Positions 63,769 through 64,000 of a stretch of 64,000 bases of DNA are shown here, in pieces (position 1 is the first letter of the stretch; each line of letters opens with the position of its first letter). The notes under the pieces are model-generated. The model saw nothing but the letters and a program-made list of their open reading frames with translations. It did not search any database and had not been told where the DNA came from. The translations under genes were made by a program, and so were the position numbers. This stretch comes from Deinococcus indicus. Lineage in GTDB: Bacteria; Deinococcota; Deinococci; Deinococcales; Deinococcaceae. The stretch spans positions 868,001-932,000 of the forward strand of contig NZ_NHMK01000009.1 in assembly GCF_002198095.1 (NCBI RefSeq). Reading direction: 5' to 3'.

Positions 63769-64000
63769 ATCTGTTGACGCGTCAATGTTGGTCTGTCCGT
63801 AGAGTCTTGATATAGCTATCGAAAGTTGGCTGTCCAACGGCGAACGACACTTCGTACAGACACCAAGCGGTGCTGTCCAAAGTCGGCCGCGTACGATCAC
63901 CACCCTCACAGAGAGCTGCCAACATTCTTGCCAGTTGAAATTTCAGCTGGAACTTTGCTGATTCTGTGCTCTCCGGCGGGCCGTGCGCAAACGATTCATT
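63769..64000. other. Window end without a recognised gene
   Basis: No convincing coding region is seen. TTGACG at about 63774 and TTGATAT near 63808 could be promoter pieces. Local composition is less GC-rich than the chromosome average. Confidence 0.4.

Overview
The window is chromosomal DNA of very high G+C content with short intergenic gaps. It most probably comes from a Deinococcus species. Supporting signs are the RecN and UvrD forms, a SpoVS homologue, a Cys-type formate dehydrogenase, many apparently leaderless genes (a TANNNT -10 box 5-8 nt before the start codon), and a family of about 135-160 bp interspersed palindromic repeats. No rRNA, tRNA, CRISPR array, prophage or complete insertion sequence was seen.

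Layout. 1-1146: isocitrate dehydrogenase, cut by the window edge. 1.4-3.6 kb: a small hydrophilic protein, a Nudix/histidine-phosphatase fusion and an alpha/beta hydrolase. 3.8-9.0 kb: two overlapping cyclic-di-GMP genes, a winged-helix protein with a degenerate GGDEF domain and a TPR/HD-GYP/TPR/GGDEF hybrid. 9.4-11.8 kb: a subtilase lipoprotein and two unknown small proteins. 12.0-17.6 kb: P5C dehydrogenase, DUF4180, a DinB-like protein and two convergent class III aminotransferases. 18.0-22.5 kb: two rhodaneses, an Fe-S assembly factor, a membrane zinc peptidase, SpoVS and oligoendopeptidase F. 22.6-28.8 kb: a sugar-efflux-like transporter, trpBA behind a palindromic operator candidate, GluQ, a membrane HExxH protein, a small basic protein and an orphan ParA. 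28.8-35.5 kb: PIG-L deacetylase, BMP-type binding protein, PrcB-like lipoprotein, RecN and an Ala-rich membrane protein. 36.0-42 kb: PckA and a maltose-type ABC operon (malE-F-G) with a good sigma-70 promoter. 42-51.5 kb: an MFS pump ending in a heptanucleotide tandem repeat, RsmB, unknowns, DeoD, an AlaX-type editing protein, a class V aminotransferase and a CAP-domain protein. 51.5-53.4 kb: a leucine-rich-variant repeat protein coupled to a Nudix hydrolase.

53.5-58.1 kb is the most unusual part. An A+T-rich island carries a beheaded HINT-toxin tip with its presumed immunity gene. Next to it lies uvrD/pcrA, interrupted in helicase motif III by a 352-residue intein whose insert looks like a GIY-YIG endonuclease rather than LAGLIDADG. 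58.2-63.7 kb: a cation efflux transporter, then a formate dehydrogenase operon (fdhA, DUF1641, fdhD). The last 330 bp hold a short element with perfect 13-bp inverted ends.

The interspersed repeat is the main genome-scale signal. Eight full or nearly full copies and several fragments sit in the gaps between genes. In most of them the last A of a neighbouring TGA stop codon is the first base of the element, and two genes end inside a copy with the same short tail.
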